Origin: Rhizobium sp. SL42
Lineage (GTDB): Bacteria > Pseudomonadota > Alphaproteobacteria > Rhizobiales > Rhizobiaceae
Length of the DNA: 64,000 bases
Reading direction: 5' to 3'
Assembly (NCBI RefSeq): GCF_021729845.1
Contig: NZ_CP063397.1
Location: 2,246,001 to 2,310,000, forward strand
In this document: positions 1 to 8,755 of the stretch, in pieces
How the letters are laid out: each line of letters begins with the position of its first letter
Position numbering within the stretch: the first letter of the stretch is position 1
Notes under the pieces: model-generated
Seen by the model: only the letters and a program-made list of their open reading frames with translations
Told to the model about the DNA's origin: nothing
The model's database searches: none
Position numbers and translations under genes: made by a program

Positions 1-1386
1 GATGATGATGTAGCCGCCGGACTTCAGCGTCACCTGCGGCTGCAGCATGCGGTCGAGCTGGGCTTCGATGCCCGAGCGCGCAAAGATCGGATGCAGGTCG
101 CGGTAAGGCTGAACCACCTTGGCGTGGCTCGGCATCAGCATCTTCATGAAGTCTTTCGCTTCGCGATAGCCTTCCTCGCCGGACACGACGATTTCGCTGA
201 TGTCCTTGTTATAAAGGTCGCGGATCGAGCGCTTGATCAGCGAACCTTCCTCGTAGACCAGGCAAGGTGCGGTCGAGGCGAGCGTCAGCGTACGAACGTT
301 TTCCCACAGGCGCATCAGATATTCGAAATCGCGCTTGATCTCGACCTTGGTGCGGTTGGCGCCGGCGGTGCGCAGGATCACGCCCATGCCCTGCGGCACT
401 TCGAGACCGCGTGCGATTTCCTTCAGGCGCTTGCGGTCAGCAGGGTTGGTGATCTTGCGCGAAATGCCGCCACCGCGTGCGGTGTTCGGCATCAGGACCG
501 AGTAGCGGCCGGCGAGCGACAGATAGGTGGTCAGCGCCGCGCCTTTGTTGCCGCGTTCTTCCTTGGCAACCTGCACCAGCAGGATCTGCCGGCGCTTGAT
601 CACTTCCTGGATGCGATACAGCTTGCGCGGCTTGCGTTGGACGCGGTCCGGAACTTCTTCCATCGCGTCTTCGGCGCCGACGGATTCGATCTCTTCCTTT
701 TCCTCGATGTGATCGTCGTCATCATCATCGTCGTCATCGCGGCCGCGACGACGACCGGCGTCTTCGGAGATTTCATCCATTTCGACCATGGCGGCGATCG
801 TGCCGCCCGAGGCGTCGTCATCTCCGGTTGCCTCGTCCGATGTCGCGGTCTCTTCGCCGGCAGCGGCCTTCTTGGCGCGTGGCTTGCGCGCACGCTTCGG
901 CTTGGCCTTCGGTGCCTCTTCCGCAACCTCGGCGTCCGTGGTTTCAACGGCGACTTCGGCAACCTGTTCGACTGTCTCGACAGCCACTTCGGTCGCGGCA
1001 AGCTCTTCGTTGGAGGGGATGCCGATGTCGGGCTGGTCCTGATACGCCGGGTCGGCGCTCACAGGCTCGTCGCCCTCGACATCGTTTTCCTTGCGATGCT
1101 CTTCGGCTTCGGCACGAAGCAGAGCCTGGCGATCAGCAAGCGGGATCTGGTAGTAGTCGGGATGGATTTCGGCAAAGGCGAGGAAGCCATGGCGGTTGCC
1201 GCCGTAATCGACAAAGGCGGCCTGCAGCGAAGGCTCGACCCTGGTTACTTTTGCCAGATAGATGTTGCCGCGAATTTGTTTCTTGTGCTGGGATTCGAAA
1301 TCGAATTCTTCAATGCGGTTACCGCGTACGACGACAACCCGCGTCTCTTCTTCGTGAGACGCGTCGATAAGCATTTTGTCTGCCAT
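1..1386 (-). CDS. rne: Ribonuclease E, N-terminal 462 residues (cut by the window edge)
   Basis: Endoribonuclease of mRNA decay and rRNA/tRNA maturation, membrane-associated degradosome core. The frame is open from the ATG at 1386 to base 1, so the 3' part lies outside the window. The protein begins MADKMLIDASHEEETRVVVV, followed by the first S1-domain half (RGNIYLAKVTRVEPSLQAAF), a charged insert at about residues 70-255 that includes nine consecutive Asp (bases 712-738), then the rest of S1 (KEERGNKGAALTTYLSLAGR), and the RNase H-like and 5'-sensor regions up to a segment ending KSGGYIII. Large charged S1 insertions are known in alphaproteobacterial RNase E. A GGAG element precedes the ATG. 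The gene is divergent from the amidase gene. RNase E is autoregulated through its 5' UTR in E. coli; whether that holds here is inference. Confidence 0.95.
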   Translation of the reverse strand, partial: MADKMLIDASHEEETRVVVVRGNRIEEFDFESQHKKQIRGNIYLAKVTRVEPSLQAAFVDYGGNRHGFLAFAEIHPDYYQIPLADRQALLRAEAEEHRKENDVEGDEPVSADPAYQDQPDIGIPSNEELAATEVAVETVEQVAEVAVETTDAEVAEEAPKAKPKRARKPRAKKAAAGEETATSDEATGDDDASGGTIAAMVEMDEISEDAGRRRGRDDDDDDDDDHIEEKEEIESVGAEDAMEEVPDRVQRKPRKLYRIQEVIKRRQILLVQVAKEERGNKGAALTTYLSLAGRYSVLMPNTARGGGISRKITNPADRKRLKEIARGLEVPQGMGVILRTAGANRTKVEIKRDFEYLMRLWENVRTLTLASTAPCLVYEEGSLIKRSIRDLYNKDISEIVVSGEEGYREAKDFMKMLMPSHAKVVQPYRDLHPIFARSGIEAQLDRMLQPQVTLKSGGYIII

Positions 1387-2059
1387 TTAAGCTGTGCTCC
1401 TCGGCGCCCTCGGTCGGTGGTCCATCCGCGCGCTGAACTGGGAAGCGGCTGGAACCAAGCGGACTGTGCGCCGGATATGAATGTGTACGCACGGAGGACC
1501 GGGTCTGCAACATCCGAACGGGCATCGGGTAATCTGTCGATCCCGGTCCGTTCGTGGTTATGTCAACCTGTTGCAAAAACATCAAAAACCGTACGTCAAC
1601 GACAATGATATGGACCCCTCGGGATCCGATGGATGCTCATTCAAGAGCCTTTGGTGGGGAGCCACCGATGTTTGCCGGCCGTGCCGGCGTTGTTAAACCA
1701 GTTTCAGGAACAAATGCGGAGACGGCAGATGAACGTCCGGCTAAACAGGCGCCAATTCCATTGTCAGAGGTTGGCAGCCGTGGCGGAATTTCTATCCCGT
1801 TTGCACTTTTTCCCTCACGTGACTTGTATGTTTTCTGTGTCACAATAGCAAGAGCAAACGGATTTATGCCATAATGGCAGTCAATTAGATCAATTCGCTC
1901 GCGTACTGCGATTCCCGTTCGAAAGTGGCCTTTTATTCGTATTTTGTGTCGTGAATTCATCATGAATGGAGGGTTGCGGGTTGTGGTCAGCGTAAAAAGA
2001 AGCGATCGCGCCTCTGTGACGGACGTCACTCCCGGCGGCCGCCAACCTGGGGAGCAGGC
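1387..2059. other. Divergent intergenic region rne / amidase
   Basis: This 673-bp gap should hold the rne promoter with a long 5' UTR (minus strand) and the promoter of the amidase gene (plus strand). On the minus strand a perfect TTGACA reads at 1566-1561 with no convincing -10 partner at 16-18 bp. Several short open frames occur here (for example within 1637-2029) but none has a good ribosome site or recognisable protein, so I see no gene. A 14-bp palindromic sequence sits at 2016-2029. Confidence 0.5.
2016..2029. promoter_or_regulatory. Perfect inverted repeat GTGACG-GA-CGTCAC upstream of amidase gene
   Basis: Two perfect 6-bp arms separated by 2 bp, lying 31 bp upstream of the amidase start codon. 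The position and symmetry suit a dimeric regulator, but I recognise no specific factor; it may also form only a weak hairpin in the mRNA leader. Confidence 0.3.
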
Positions 2060-3328
2060 TTGATTTCAGCATTTGTGCATTTAGCTGCGGAGAGTGCCGC
2101 GCGTTTCGGACGAATCGCGGGCTTCGTTTTGATGTTCGGCGCCGCATTCGGGGCAGGGGTGCAACCGGCAGCCGCCGTTTCCGCGCAGGCGCCGTCCGCG
2201 CTGATGGTCGCCTATGCCGCGCGTGTTGCCGGAGACGATGCCCGCACCCGTGTCGTGCTCGATTTCGATACCCGCCCCACGTTCGAAGCCCGCTACATCG
2301 CCAATCCCGATCGCATTGTTGTTGACTTGCCGGCAACGGCCTTTGCGTTTGACGAAAGTGACCTGAAGGCCACCGGCCTGTTTCGCGACATCCGCTACGG
2401 CTCCATGGATGCAAGTTCCGCGCGCCTTGTTCTCACGGCCCAGCGTCCTGCCAAGCTGGTGTCTGCCGAGGTCCTCGCCAATGAGGACGGCAAGGGGTTT
2501 CGCCTCGTGCTTGATGCCGAGTTGATCCCGCAGCAGGATTTTGACCGCCTGGTCAAGGAGCAGGCCTGGGATTCTCAGACGCAGCCGACCGCGATCGTTG
2601 CGGACGAGGTTGCAGCCATAGGGTCGGTTGCGGACGAATATGTCATCGCCATCGATGCCGGCCATGGCGGGATCGATGCCGGCGCGGCGGGTGCGACTAC
2701 CAAGACGCCGGAAAAGGACATCACGCTCGCCTTTGCCCGGATCTTGCTGGAGAAGCTGCAGAAAGAGCCGGGCATCCATCCCGTGATGACGCGTGACGGC
2801 GATCAGTTTCTGTCTTTGTCCCAGCGTGTCGTGCTGGCCCGTCAGAAAGGCGCGGATCTGTTGATCTCGCTGCATGCGGACACCCTGCGCCAGGGCGATA
2901 TCCGTGGTGCGACCGTATACACGATCTCCGACAAGGCATCCGACCACATGGCGGCACAGCTGGCCGAGCGCGAGAACTTCTCCGATGCCATTGGTGGTGT
3001 CGCCCATTCGGACGAACCGTCCGAAGTCACCGACATCCTGCTCGATCTTACCCGCCGCGAGACGCAGGCCTTTTCGATTTCCATGGCTCAGGCGGTTGTC
3101 GGCTCCTTTGAAGGTCAGATCGGCCTGATCAACAATCCGCACCGTTATGCCGGCTTCCGCGTGCTTCAGGCCCATGATGTGCCTTCGATCCTGTTGGAAC
3201 TCGGTTTCCTGTCCAACAAGGAAGACGAGAAACTGTTGCTCGATCCGGCCTGGCGCGACAAGGTCGCCGGGCTGATGGTCGAGGCGATCCGGCGCTATCG
3301 GGCGCCTGTTCTGGCCAACGGCGGGTGA
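2060..3328 (+). CDS. amiC: N-acetylmuramoyl-L-alanine amidase (AMIN + Amidase_3)
   Basis: Periplasmic zinc amidase that cleaves the amide bond between MurNAc and L-Ala in peptidoglycan, usually for daughter-cell separation. The 422-aa product has an N-terminal hydrophobic signal segment, an AMIN-type beta domain at about residues 50-160 and a catalytic Amidase_3 domain from about residue 195. Zinc-site motifs visible are AIDAGHGG (His202), a Glu in PEKDITLAFARIL, ISLHADT and the catalytic Glu in ILLELGFLSN. The start chosen is TTG at 2060 with GGGGAG about 7 bp upstream; the ATG at 2132 would cut into the signal segment. PBP1A follows on the same strand 239 bp downstream, so synthesis and hydrolysis of murein are co-located. 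Gene symbol by family; AmiA/B/C subtype not resolved. Confidence 0.9.
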   Translation: MISAFVHLAAESAARFGRIAGFVLMFGAAFGAGVQPAAAVSAQAPSALMVAYAARVAGDDARTRVVLDFDTRPTFEARYIANPDRIVVDLPATAFAFDESDLKATGLFRDIRYGSMDASSARLVLTAQRPAKLVSAEVLANEDGKGFRLVLDAELIPQQDFDRLVKEQAWDSQTQPTAIVADEVAAIGSVADEYVIAIDAGHGGIDAGAAGATTKTPEKDITLAFARILLEKLQKEPGIHPVMTRDGDQFLSLSQRVVLARQKGADLLISLHADTLRQGDIRGATVYTISDKASDHMAAQLAERENFSDAIGGVAHSDEPSEVTDILLDLTRRETQAFSISMAQAVVGSFEGQIGLINNPHRYAGFRVLQAHDVPSILLELGFLSNKEDEKLLLDPAWRDKVAGLMVEAIRRYRAPVLANGG

Positions 3329-3567
3329 GGAGCTGGCTGTGGACGGCGGTGCAGGCCATGACAAAGTCTCGCTAACGGCCCTATTTTCCTCACATTCCCG
3401 CCGTTACTCGAAATCGAATACGCGCGCCTGGACCGATCTGCGAATCGTCCGGCCCGCGCAGGAGCCTCGCATGTCTTGCCAAGCATCGCTCGACGTGCAA
3501 AACGCCACGGGGTGTGCGAAGCTTTTCGCGGCGCGCTGAACCCGAAGCAAAAGCCGGTAGCGAAAAC

Positions 3568-6021
3568 ATGATCAGACTGATTGGATATCTCTTCGGATTG
3601 GCATCCGTGCTGGCCCTTATTGTGGCCGGCGGCGTTGCCATCTATCTGAACGGGATGACCAAGGACCTTCCAAACTATGAGGTTCTGGCAAGCTACGCAC
3701 CGCCTGTGACGACACGCATTCATGCCGGCAACGGCGCGCTGATGGCGGAATACGCCCGCGAACGGCGCCTCTTCCTGCCGATCCAGGCAATCCCGGACCG
3801 GGTCAAGGCGGCTTTTCTGTCGGCGGAAGACAAGAATTTCTACAATCATCCGGGCGTCGATATCTATGGTCTCGGCCGCGCCATTCTGGTCAATCTGCAG
3901 AACTTCGGCTCCGGGCGCCGTCCGGTGGGCGCGTCGACGATCACCCAGCAGGTCGCCAAGAACTTCCTTCTCTCGTCCGACCAGACGATGGACCGCAAGA
4001 TCAAGGAAGCCATTCTGTCGTTCCGCATCGAGCAGGCCTATTCCAAGGACAAGATCCTTGAGCTCTATCTCAACGAGATCTTCTTCGGCCTCAATGCCTA
4101 TGGCATTGCCGGCGCCGCGCTTACCTATTTCGACAAGTCGGTCACCGAACTGACCATCGCCGAGACGGCTTATCTCGCAGCGCTGCCCAAGGGACCGAAC
4201 AACTATCATCCCTTCCGCCGTGCGGATGCGGCCATCGAGCGCCGCAACTGGGTGATCGACCGCATGGTCGAAAATGGTTTCGTGACCCGCGAGGAAGGCG
4301 ACGAGGCGAAGAAGCAGCCGCTCGGCGTCAATCTGCGCCGCTCCGGTTCGTCGCTGTTCGCATCCGACTATTTCTCCGAGGAAGTGCGCCGCCAGATCAT
4401 CGAGCGGTTCGGCGACAAGTCGCTCTACGAAGGCGGCCTGTCGATCCGTACATCGCTTGATCCGGAAATGCAGATCCAGGCGCGCAAGGCCCTGCAGTCG
4501 GCGCTTCTGACCTACGACCAGCGTCGCGGTTTCCGCGGTCCGATCAAGCAGATCCCGGTCGAAGGTGATTGGGGCGTGCCTCTGGCGGATGTCCCAGGGC
4601 TTGCGGACGTTCCCGAGTGGAAAATCGCGATTGTGCTCGATTCATCTACAGATGGCGTCGACATCGGCCTGCAGCCCGCCAAGGAAGGCGGCGGCAAGGT
4701 CGTTGCGGAGCGGACCCGCGGCCGCATCGAACCGGACGATATGGAATGGGCCTACCGCTCGGCCTCGGCGGACCGCAAGTCGGCAAAGTCGCCGCAGGGT
4801 GTGCTGTCGGTTGGCGATGTCGTTTACGTCGAGCCGGTCGCAGGTGAAAGCAATCGCTATCGCCTGCGCCAGCCACCCAAGGTGCAGGGTGGCTTGGTCG
4901 CCATGGATCCGCATACCGGCCGTGTCCTGGCTCTGGTTGGCGGCTTCTCCTATGCGCAGTCCGAATTCAACCGCGCCACCCAGGCGATGCGCCAGCCCGG
5001 TTCGTCCTTCAAGCCGTTCGTCTACGCTGCAGCCCTTGATACCGGTTACACGCCGGCCTCGGTCATCCTCGATGCGCCGATCGAATTCGTCTCGGGCGGC
5101 CAGGTCTGGCGCCCGCAGAACTACGGCGGTGGCTCCGCCGGCCCGCAGACCCTGCGCATGGGCATCGAAAAGTCGCGTAACCTGATGACCGTTCGTCTTG
5201 CCAATGACATGGGCATGAACCTAGTCGCCGAATATGCCGAGCGTTTCGGTGTCTACGACAAGATGAACCCGGTTCTGGCCATGTCTCTCGGTTCGGGGGA
5301 GACGACCGTGCTGCGTATGGTCTCGGCCTATGCCGTGTTTGCCAATGGCGGCAAGCAGATCAAGCCGACCCTCATCGACCGTATTCAGGACCGCCACGGC
5401 AAGACGATTTTCCGGCACGAGGATCGCATTTGCGAGGGCTGCAACGCCGATAGCTTCGGCGGCCAGCAAGAGCCCAATATCGTCGACAACCGCGAGCAGG
5501 TTCTCGATCCGATGACCGCCTATCAGATCACCTCGATGCTTGAGGGCGTCGTCACCCGTGGCACGGCTGCCGGCAAGATCAAGCTCGACCGTCCGGTTGC
5601 CGGCAAGACCGGCACATCGAACGATGAAAAGGACGCCTGGTTCGTCGGCTATACGCCTGACCTCGTTGCCGGCGTGTTCATCGGCTTCGATACGCCGGCA
5701 CCGCTCGGACGCGGCTCGACCGGCGGATCGCTGGCAGCGCCGATCTTCAATGATTTCATGCAGGCCGCCGTTGCCGGCAAGCCGGCGGGCAAGTTCCTCG
5801 TTCCCGAGGGCATGAGCATCATCGCCGTCAACCGCACGACTGGCATGTTTGCGATGGAAGGCGAGCCGGACACGATCATGGAAGCCTTCAAGCCCGGCAC
5901 CGGCCCGGCCGACACCCTGTCCGTCATCGGTATGGACGGTTACGCGCCGCCGGAAGAAATCCTCAAGGCTTCGCCGCAGGCAAACCAGGCCGTGACGTCC
6001 GGATCCGGCGGCCTGTTCTGA
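3568..6021 (+). CDS. mrcA: Penicillin-binding protein 1A, bifunctional transglycosylase/transpeptidase
   Basis: Class A PBP polymerising glycan strands and cross-linking peptides at the inner membrane. 817 aa starting MIRLIGYLFG, one N-terminal transmembrane helix (residues about 3-27), a GT51 glycosyltransferase domain with catalytic Glu87 in AEDKNFYNHPG, an OB-like insert, then the transpeptidase domain with SSFK (nucleophile Ser479), SRN (536-538) and KTGT (680-683). All three penicillin-binding motifs are intact. I prefer the ATG at 3568 over the upstream in-frame start at 3514, because it places the membrane helix at the N-terminus as in homologues. It lies between the amidase and prfB, an order I associate with Rhizobiaceae. 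Confidence 0.95.
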   Translation: MIRLIGYLFGLASVLALIVAGGVAIYLNGMTKDLPNYEVLASYAPPVTTRIHAGNGALMAEYARERRLFLPIQAIPDRVKAAFLSAEDKNFYNHPGVDIYGLGRAILVNLQNFGSGRRPVGASTITQQVAKNFLLSSDQTMDRKIKEAILSFRIEQAYSKDKILELYLNEIFFGLNAYGIAGAALTYFDKSVTELTIAETAYLAALPKGPNNYHPFRRADAAIERRNWVIDRMVENGFVTREEGDEAKKQPLGVNLRRSGSSLFASDYFSEEVRRQIIERFGDKSLYEGGLSIRTSLDPEMQIQARKALQSALLTYDQRRGFRGPIKQIPVEGDWGVPLADVPGLADVPEWKIAIVLDSSTDGVDIGLQPAKEGGGKVVAERTRGRIEPDDMEWAYRSASADRKSAKSPQGVLSVGDVVYVEPVAGESNRYRLRQPPKVQGGLVAMDPHTGRVLALVGGFSYAQSEFNRATQAMRQPGSSFKPFVYAAALDTGYTPASVILDAPIEFVSGGQVWRPQNYGGGSAGPQTLRMGIEKSRNLMTVRLANDMGMNLVAEYAERFGVYDKMNPVLAMSLGSGETTVLRMVSAYAVFANGGKQIKPTLIDRIQDRHGKTIFRHEDRICEGCNADSFGGQQEPNIVDNREQVLDPMTAYQITSMLEGVVTRGTAAGKIKLDRPVAGKTGTSNDEKDAWFVGYTPDLVAGVFIGFDTPAPLGRGSTGGSLAAPIFNDFMQAAVAGKPAGKFLVPEGMSIIAVNRTTGMFAMEGEPDTIMEAFKPGTGPADTLSVIGMDGYAPPEEILKASPQANQAVTSGSGGLF

Positions 6022-6145
6022 CCCATTGTCCCTGGATGCTTGCGCCCGGCTCTTTACAGGAAGGCCGGGCGCAACTATTCGAGGGCCACGTTTTTCCACC
6101 CGTTCCCCATCGGAGCCGTTTCTTTCGAGGTTGAGAACCACATCT

Positions 6146-7274
6146 ATGCGTAATGAAATCGAGAATGTAGTCGACGAAATCAAGCAGGCCATAAGCCTGC
6201 TGAGGAGGCATCTTTGACTGGGATCAGGCGGTAAGACGACTGGACTGGTTGAACAACAAGTCGGAGGATCCAAACCTCTGGAACGATGCCCAGGAAGCCC
6301 AGAAGCTGATGCGCGAGCGCCAGCAGCTGGAGGACAGCATCAATGGCGTCCGACGTTTCGAACAGCAGATGAAAGACAATATCGAGCTGATCGAAATGGG
6401 CGAGGAAGAGGGCGACGAAAGCATCGTCAAGGATGCCGAGGACCAGCTGAAGCTGCTCAAGACCGAAGCCGCGCGCCGTCAGGTCGAGGCCATGCTGTCT
6501 GGCGAAGCCGACAGCAACGACACCTATATCGAAGTGCATTCCGGCGCCGGCGGCACCGAGTCGCAGGACTGGGCCAACATGCTGTTGCGCATGTATATCC
6601 GCTGGGCCGAAAAGCAGGGCTTCAAGGTCGAGGTTCTCGAAGTGCATGACGGCGAAGAAGCCGGCATCAAGTCGGCGACGGTACATATCAAGGGCCACAA
6701 CGCCTATGGCTGGATGAAGACCGAATCGGGTGTGCATCGCCTGGTGCGCATCTCGCCCTACGATTCGAATGCCCGCCGCCACACCTCGTTCTCGAGCGTT
6801 TGGGTCTATCCGGTTGTCGATGATTCGATCCAGATCGACATCAATGAAAGCGACTGCCGTATCGACACCTATCGTTCGTCCGGCGCCGGCGGCCAGCACG
6901 TCAACACCACCGACTCGGCCGTGCGCATCACGCATATCCCGACCGGTATCGTCGTGCAGTGCCAGCAGGAACGCTCTCAGCACAAGAACAAGGCCAAGGC
7001 CTGGGACATGCTGCGTGCCCGCATGTACGAAGCCGAGTTGAAGAAGCGCGAAGATGCGGCCAATGTCGAAGCCGCTTCGAAGACGGATATCGGCTGGGGT
7101 CACCAGATTCGGTCCTACGTCCTGCAGCCCTACCAGCTGGTCAAGGACCTGCGCACCGGCGTTGAAAGCACGGATCCGGACTATGTCCTGAATGGTGGCC
7201 TGAACGAATTCATGGAAGCAGCGCTCGCCCACCGCATCAGCGGCAAGGCGGATGCGGTCTCCGATATCGACTGA
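6146..7274 (+). CDS. prfB: Peptide chain release factor 2, needs programmed +1 frameshift
   Basis: RF2 recognises UGA and UAA and triggers hydrolysis of peptidyl-tRNA. The gene is in two frames: a 23-codon zero frame from ATG 6146 ending CTT TGA, and the main frame reading GAC from 6216 to the stop at 7272-7274, giving 375 aa. The slip site and an AGGAGG stimulator are as in the classical E. coli autoregulatory frameshift: low RF2 favours slippage past UGA. The catalytic GGQ loop is present ([17 protein letters not shown]). The stop-codon recognition tripeptide, SPF in E. coli, reads SPY here ([17 protein letters not shown]). A strong terminator follows at 7311. Confidence 0.96.
6203..6218 (+). 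promoter_or_regulatory. prfB programmed +1 frameshift site
   Basis: Reads AGGAGG CAT CTT TGA C. The internal Shine-Dalgarno AGGAGG lies 3 nt before the CTT slip codon, the same spacing as E. coli AGGGGG TAT CTT TGA C. Slippage of tRNA-Leu from CUU to UUU continues translation at GAC 6216. Confidence 0.95.
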
Positions 7275-7310
7275 TCGGCTTGACTGGAAGGTCACCGGGT
7301 CAAACAAAAA

Positions 7311-7346
7311 GAGCGGCGGGGTCTTCACCCCGCCGCTCTTTTTTTT
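7311..7346. terminator. Bidirectional intrinsic terminator between prfB and MFS gene
   Basis: Perfect 11-bp GC-rich stem (GAGCGGCGGGG / CCCCGCCGCTC, 7311-7321 with 7328-7338), 6-nt loop, eight T on the plus strand and five A before the left arm, so it can end both prfB and the convergent MFS gene. Confidence 0.93.
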
Positions 7347-7362
7347 GGCTTGCAGCAAATCG

Positions 7363-8586
7363 CTAAGGATATTCGCTAATTGCCTCAGGCGCTGGCGCTG
7401 GCGCCGGCTTTTCCCGCAGCGTAAATGTTGCAAGCAGAAGCACCGCCACGGCGCAAGCGGCGACCGTGGTGACCATCGGCAGCGCCGTGCCGTCGGCGAA
7501 GACGGTGGCAATCCCGATCACGCTTGATGCCGTGACGAATTGCAGCGTGCCCATCAGGGCAGAGGCCGTGCCGGCGATCTTGCCGTGACCGTCGAGTGCC
7601 AGGACGGCGGAGGTTGGGATGACCATGCCGAGGAAGCCATAGGCGACGAACAGCAGGACGCACATCAGTGGCAGGCTGCCGAGGCCCAGCTGGAACAGCG
7701 CAAACAAGGTCAGCGAGGCCAGCGCGAAGCCGGCAACCGCCGTCCGGATCAAGCGTTTGAGCCCAAACCGCCGCGACAGCCGGCCGTTCATCTGCGAGGC
7801 GCCGATGAACGAGATCGCGTTCATCGAGAAGACCACGCTGTAGAGCCTGGGCGACAGGCCGTAGTGGTCGATCAGCACGAAGGACGAGTTGGCGACATAG
7901 ATCATGTAGCTCGACATGCCGAAGGAGGCGATGAATACCAGCCCGAGATAGTGCGGGTCGCGCAAAAGCGTCCCGTAGCTGGCAATCGCGCTTTTGAAGC
8001 TGCTCTGGCTACGTGCCTCCGCTGAGCGTGTTTCGGGCAGGAGCGTCGCCACCAGCACGATGCCGAGACCGGCCGCTGCGACCATCACCCAGAAGATCGC
8101 CCGCCAGCTTCCGACCGTCGTCACCAGGCTGCCGGCAAGCGGGGCGAGGATCGGCGAGACGCTGAACACCAGCATAAGCCGCGACATCAGATGTGCGGCG
8201 GCGACCCCGGTCAGCAGGTCGCGCACGATGGCCCGACACAGCACGGCACCGGCGCAGGCGCCGACGCCCTGCAGGGCGCGGAAGGCAATCAGCCATTCGA
8301 TGCTCGGCGCAAGCGCGCAGCCGACACCGGCGAGAGCAAACAGTGCCAGCCCGAAATAGAGTGGCTTCTTGCGGCCGATCATGTCGGACACGGGTCCGTA
8401 GATCAGCTGCGACAGGCCCATGGCGACGAAGAAGGAAATCAGGCTGGCCTGCACGGCGCTGTCGTCGGCATTTAGCGCTTTGCCGATTTCCGGCAGCGAG
8501 GGCAGGTACATGTCGATGGCAAAGAGGCCGACTGCGGTCAGGAGACCGAGCACGATCGGCAGCGAAGCAGTTGTTTTTTCAGACAT
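7363..8586 (-). CDS. MFS drug-efflux transporter, Bcr/CflA type
   Basis: Inner-membrane proton-driven exporter of the major facilitator superfamily, 12-TM DHA1 type. 407 aa with alternating hydrophobic segments; motif A is visible in loop 2-3 (YGPVSDMIGRKKPL, residues 63-76) and a motif C-like stretch SVSPILAPLAGS in TM5. The N-terminal FAIDMYLPSLPEIG is characteristic of the Bcr/CflA family (bicyclomycin, chloramphenicol, sulfonamide efflux). The substrate is unknown. It is divergent from a TetR-type regulator with an operator-like palindrome between them, so drug-inducible derepression is the likely control. Confidence 0.88.
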   Translation of the reverse strand: MSEKTTASLPIVLGLLTAVGLFAIDMYLPSLPEIGKALNADDSAVQASLISFFVAMGLSQLIYGPVSDMIGRKKPLYFGLALFALAGVGCALAPSIEWLIAFRALQGVGACAGAVLCRAIVRDLLTGVAAAHLMSRLMLVFSVSPILAPLAGSLVTTVGSWRAIFWVMVAAAGLGIVLVATLLPETRSAEARSQSSFKSAIASYGTLLRDPHYLGLVFIASFGMSSYMIYVANSSFVLIDHYGLSPRLYSVVFSMNAISFIGASQMNGRLSRRFGLKRLIRTAVAGFALASLTLFALFQLGLGSLPLMCVLLFVAYGFLGMVIPTSAVLALDGHGKIAGTASALMGTLQFVTASSVIGIATVFADGTALPMVTTVAACAVAVLLLATFTLREKPAPAPAPEAISEYP

Positions 8587-8710
8587 CAGGAAATAGCCTT
8601 TGCGTCACCCGGTCAGGGAGCGTCGGGGGAGGATCATAAACGGAAAGGGGTATGGTGTTGAGCAGGACGTAGCGCCGTCCGCGAATATGTCGGAACGCTA
8701 TGTAAAAAAT

Positions 8711-8730
8711 ATTGGACACAATTGTCCAAT
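8711..8730. promoter_or_regulatory. Operator-like palindrome between MFS and TetR genes
   Basis: Perfect 8-bp arms ATTGGACA / TGTCCAAT with a 4-bp spacer CAAT. It lies in the 169-bp divergent gap and overlaps the predicted -35 of the TetR gene, the expected place for autorepression plus repression of the efflux gene. Confidence 0.7.
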
Positions 8731-8750
8731 CTGTCAAGCGCCTCTATGCT
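8722..8750 (+). promoter_or_regulatory. Predicted promoter of TetR gene (leaderless arrangement)
   Basis: TTGTCC at 8722-8727 and TATGCT at 8745-8750 with a 17-bp spacer. The -10 ends 5 bp before the ATG at 8756, so transcription should start at or next to the start codon. There is no Shine-Dalgarno sequence in front of that ATG. Confidence 0.5.
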
Positions 8751-8755
8751 AAGCC

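Noticed and set aside
91..1608. Long plus-strand open frame opposite rne
   Set aside because: It is the antisense shadow of rne, whose frame, motifs and start are certain; long antisense frames are expected in GC-rich codon usage.
1637..2029. Minus-strand frame of 130 codons in the rne/amidase gap
   Set aside because: No ribosome site, no recognisable protein, overlaps the expected promoters on both sides.
6146..6217. prfB read as a broken pseudogene because of the in-frame TGA
   Set aside because: The TGA is the conserved autoregulatory frameshift site with AGGAGG and CTT TGA C in the right register.
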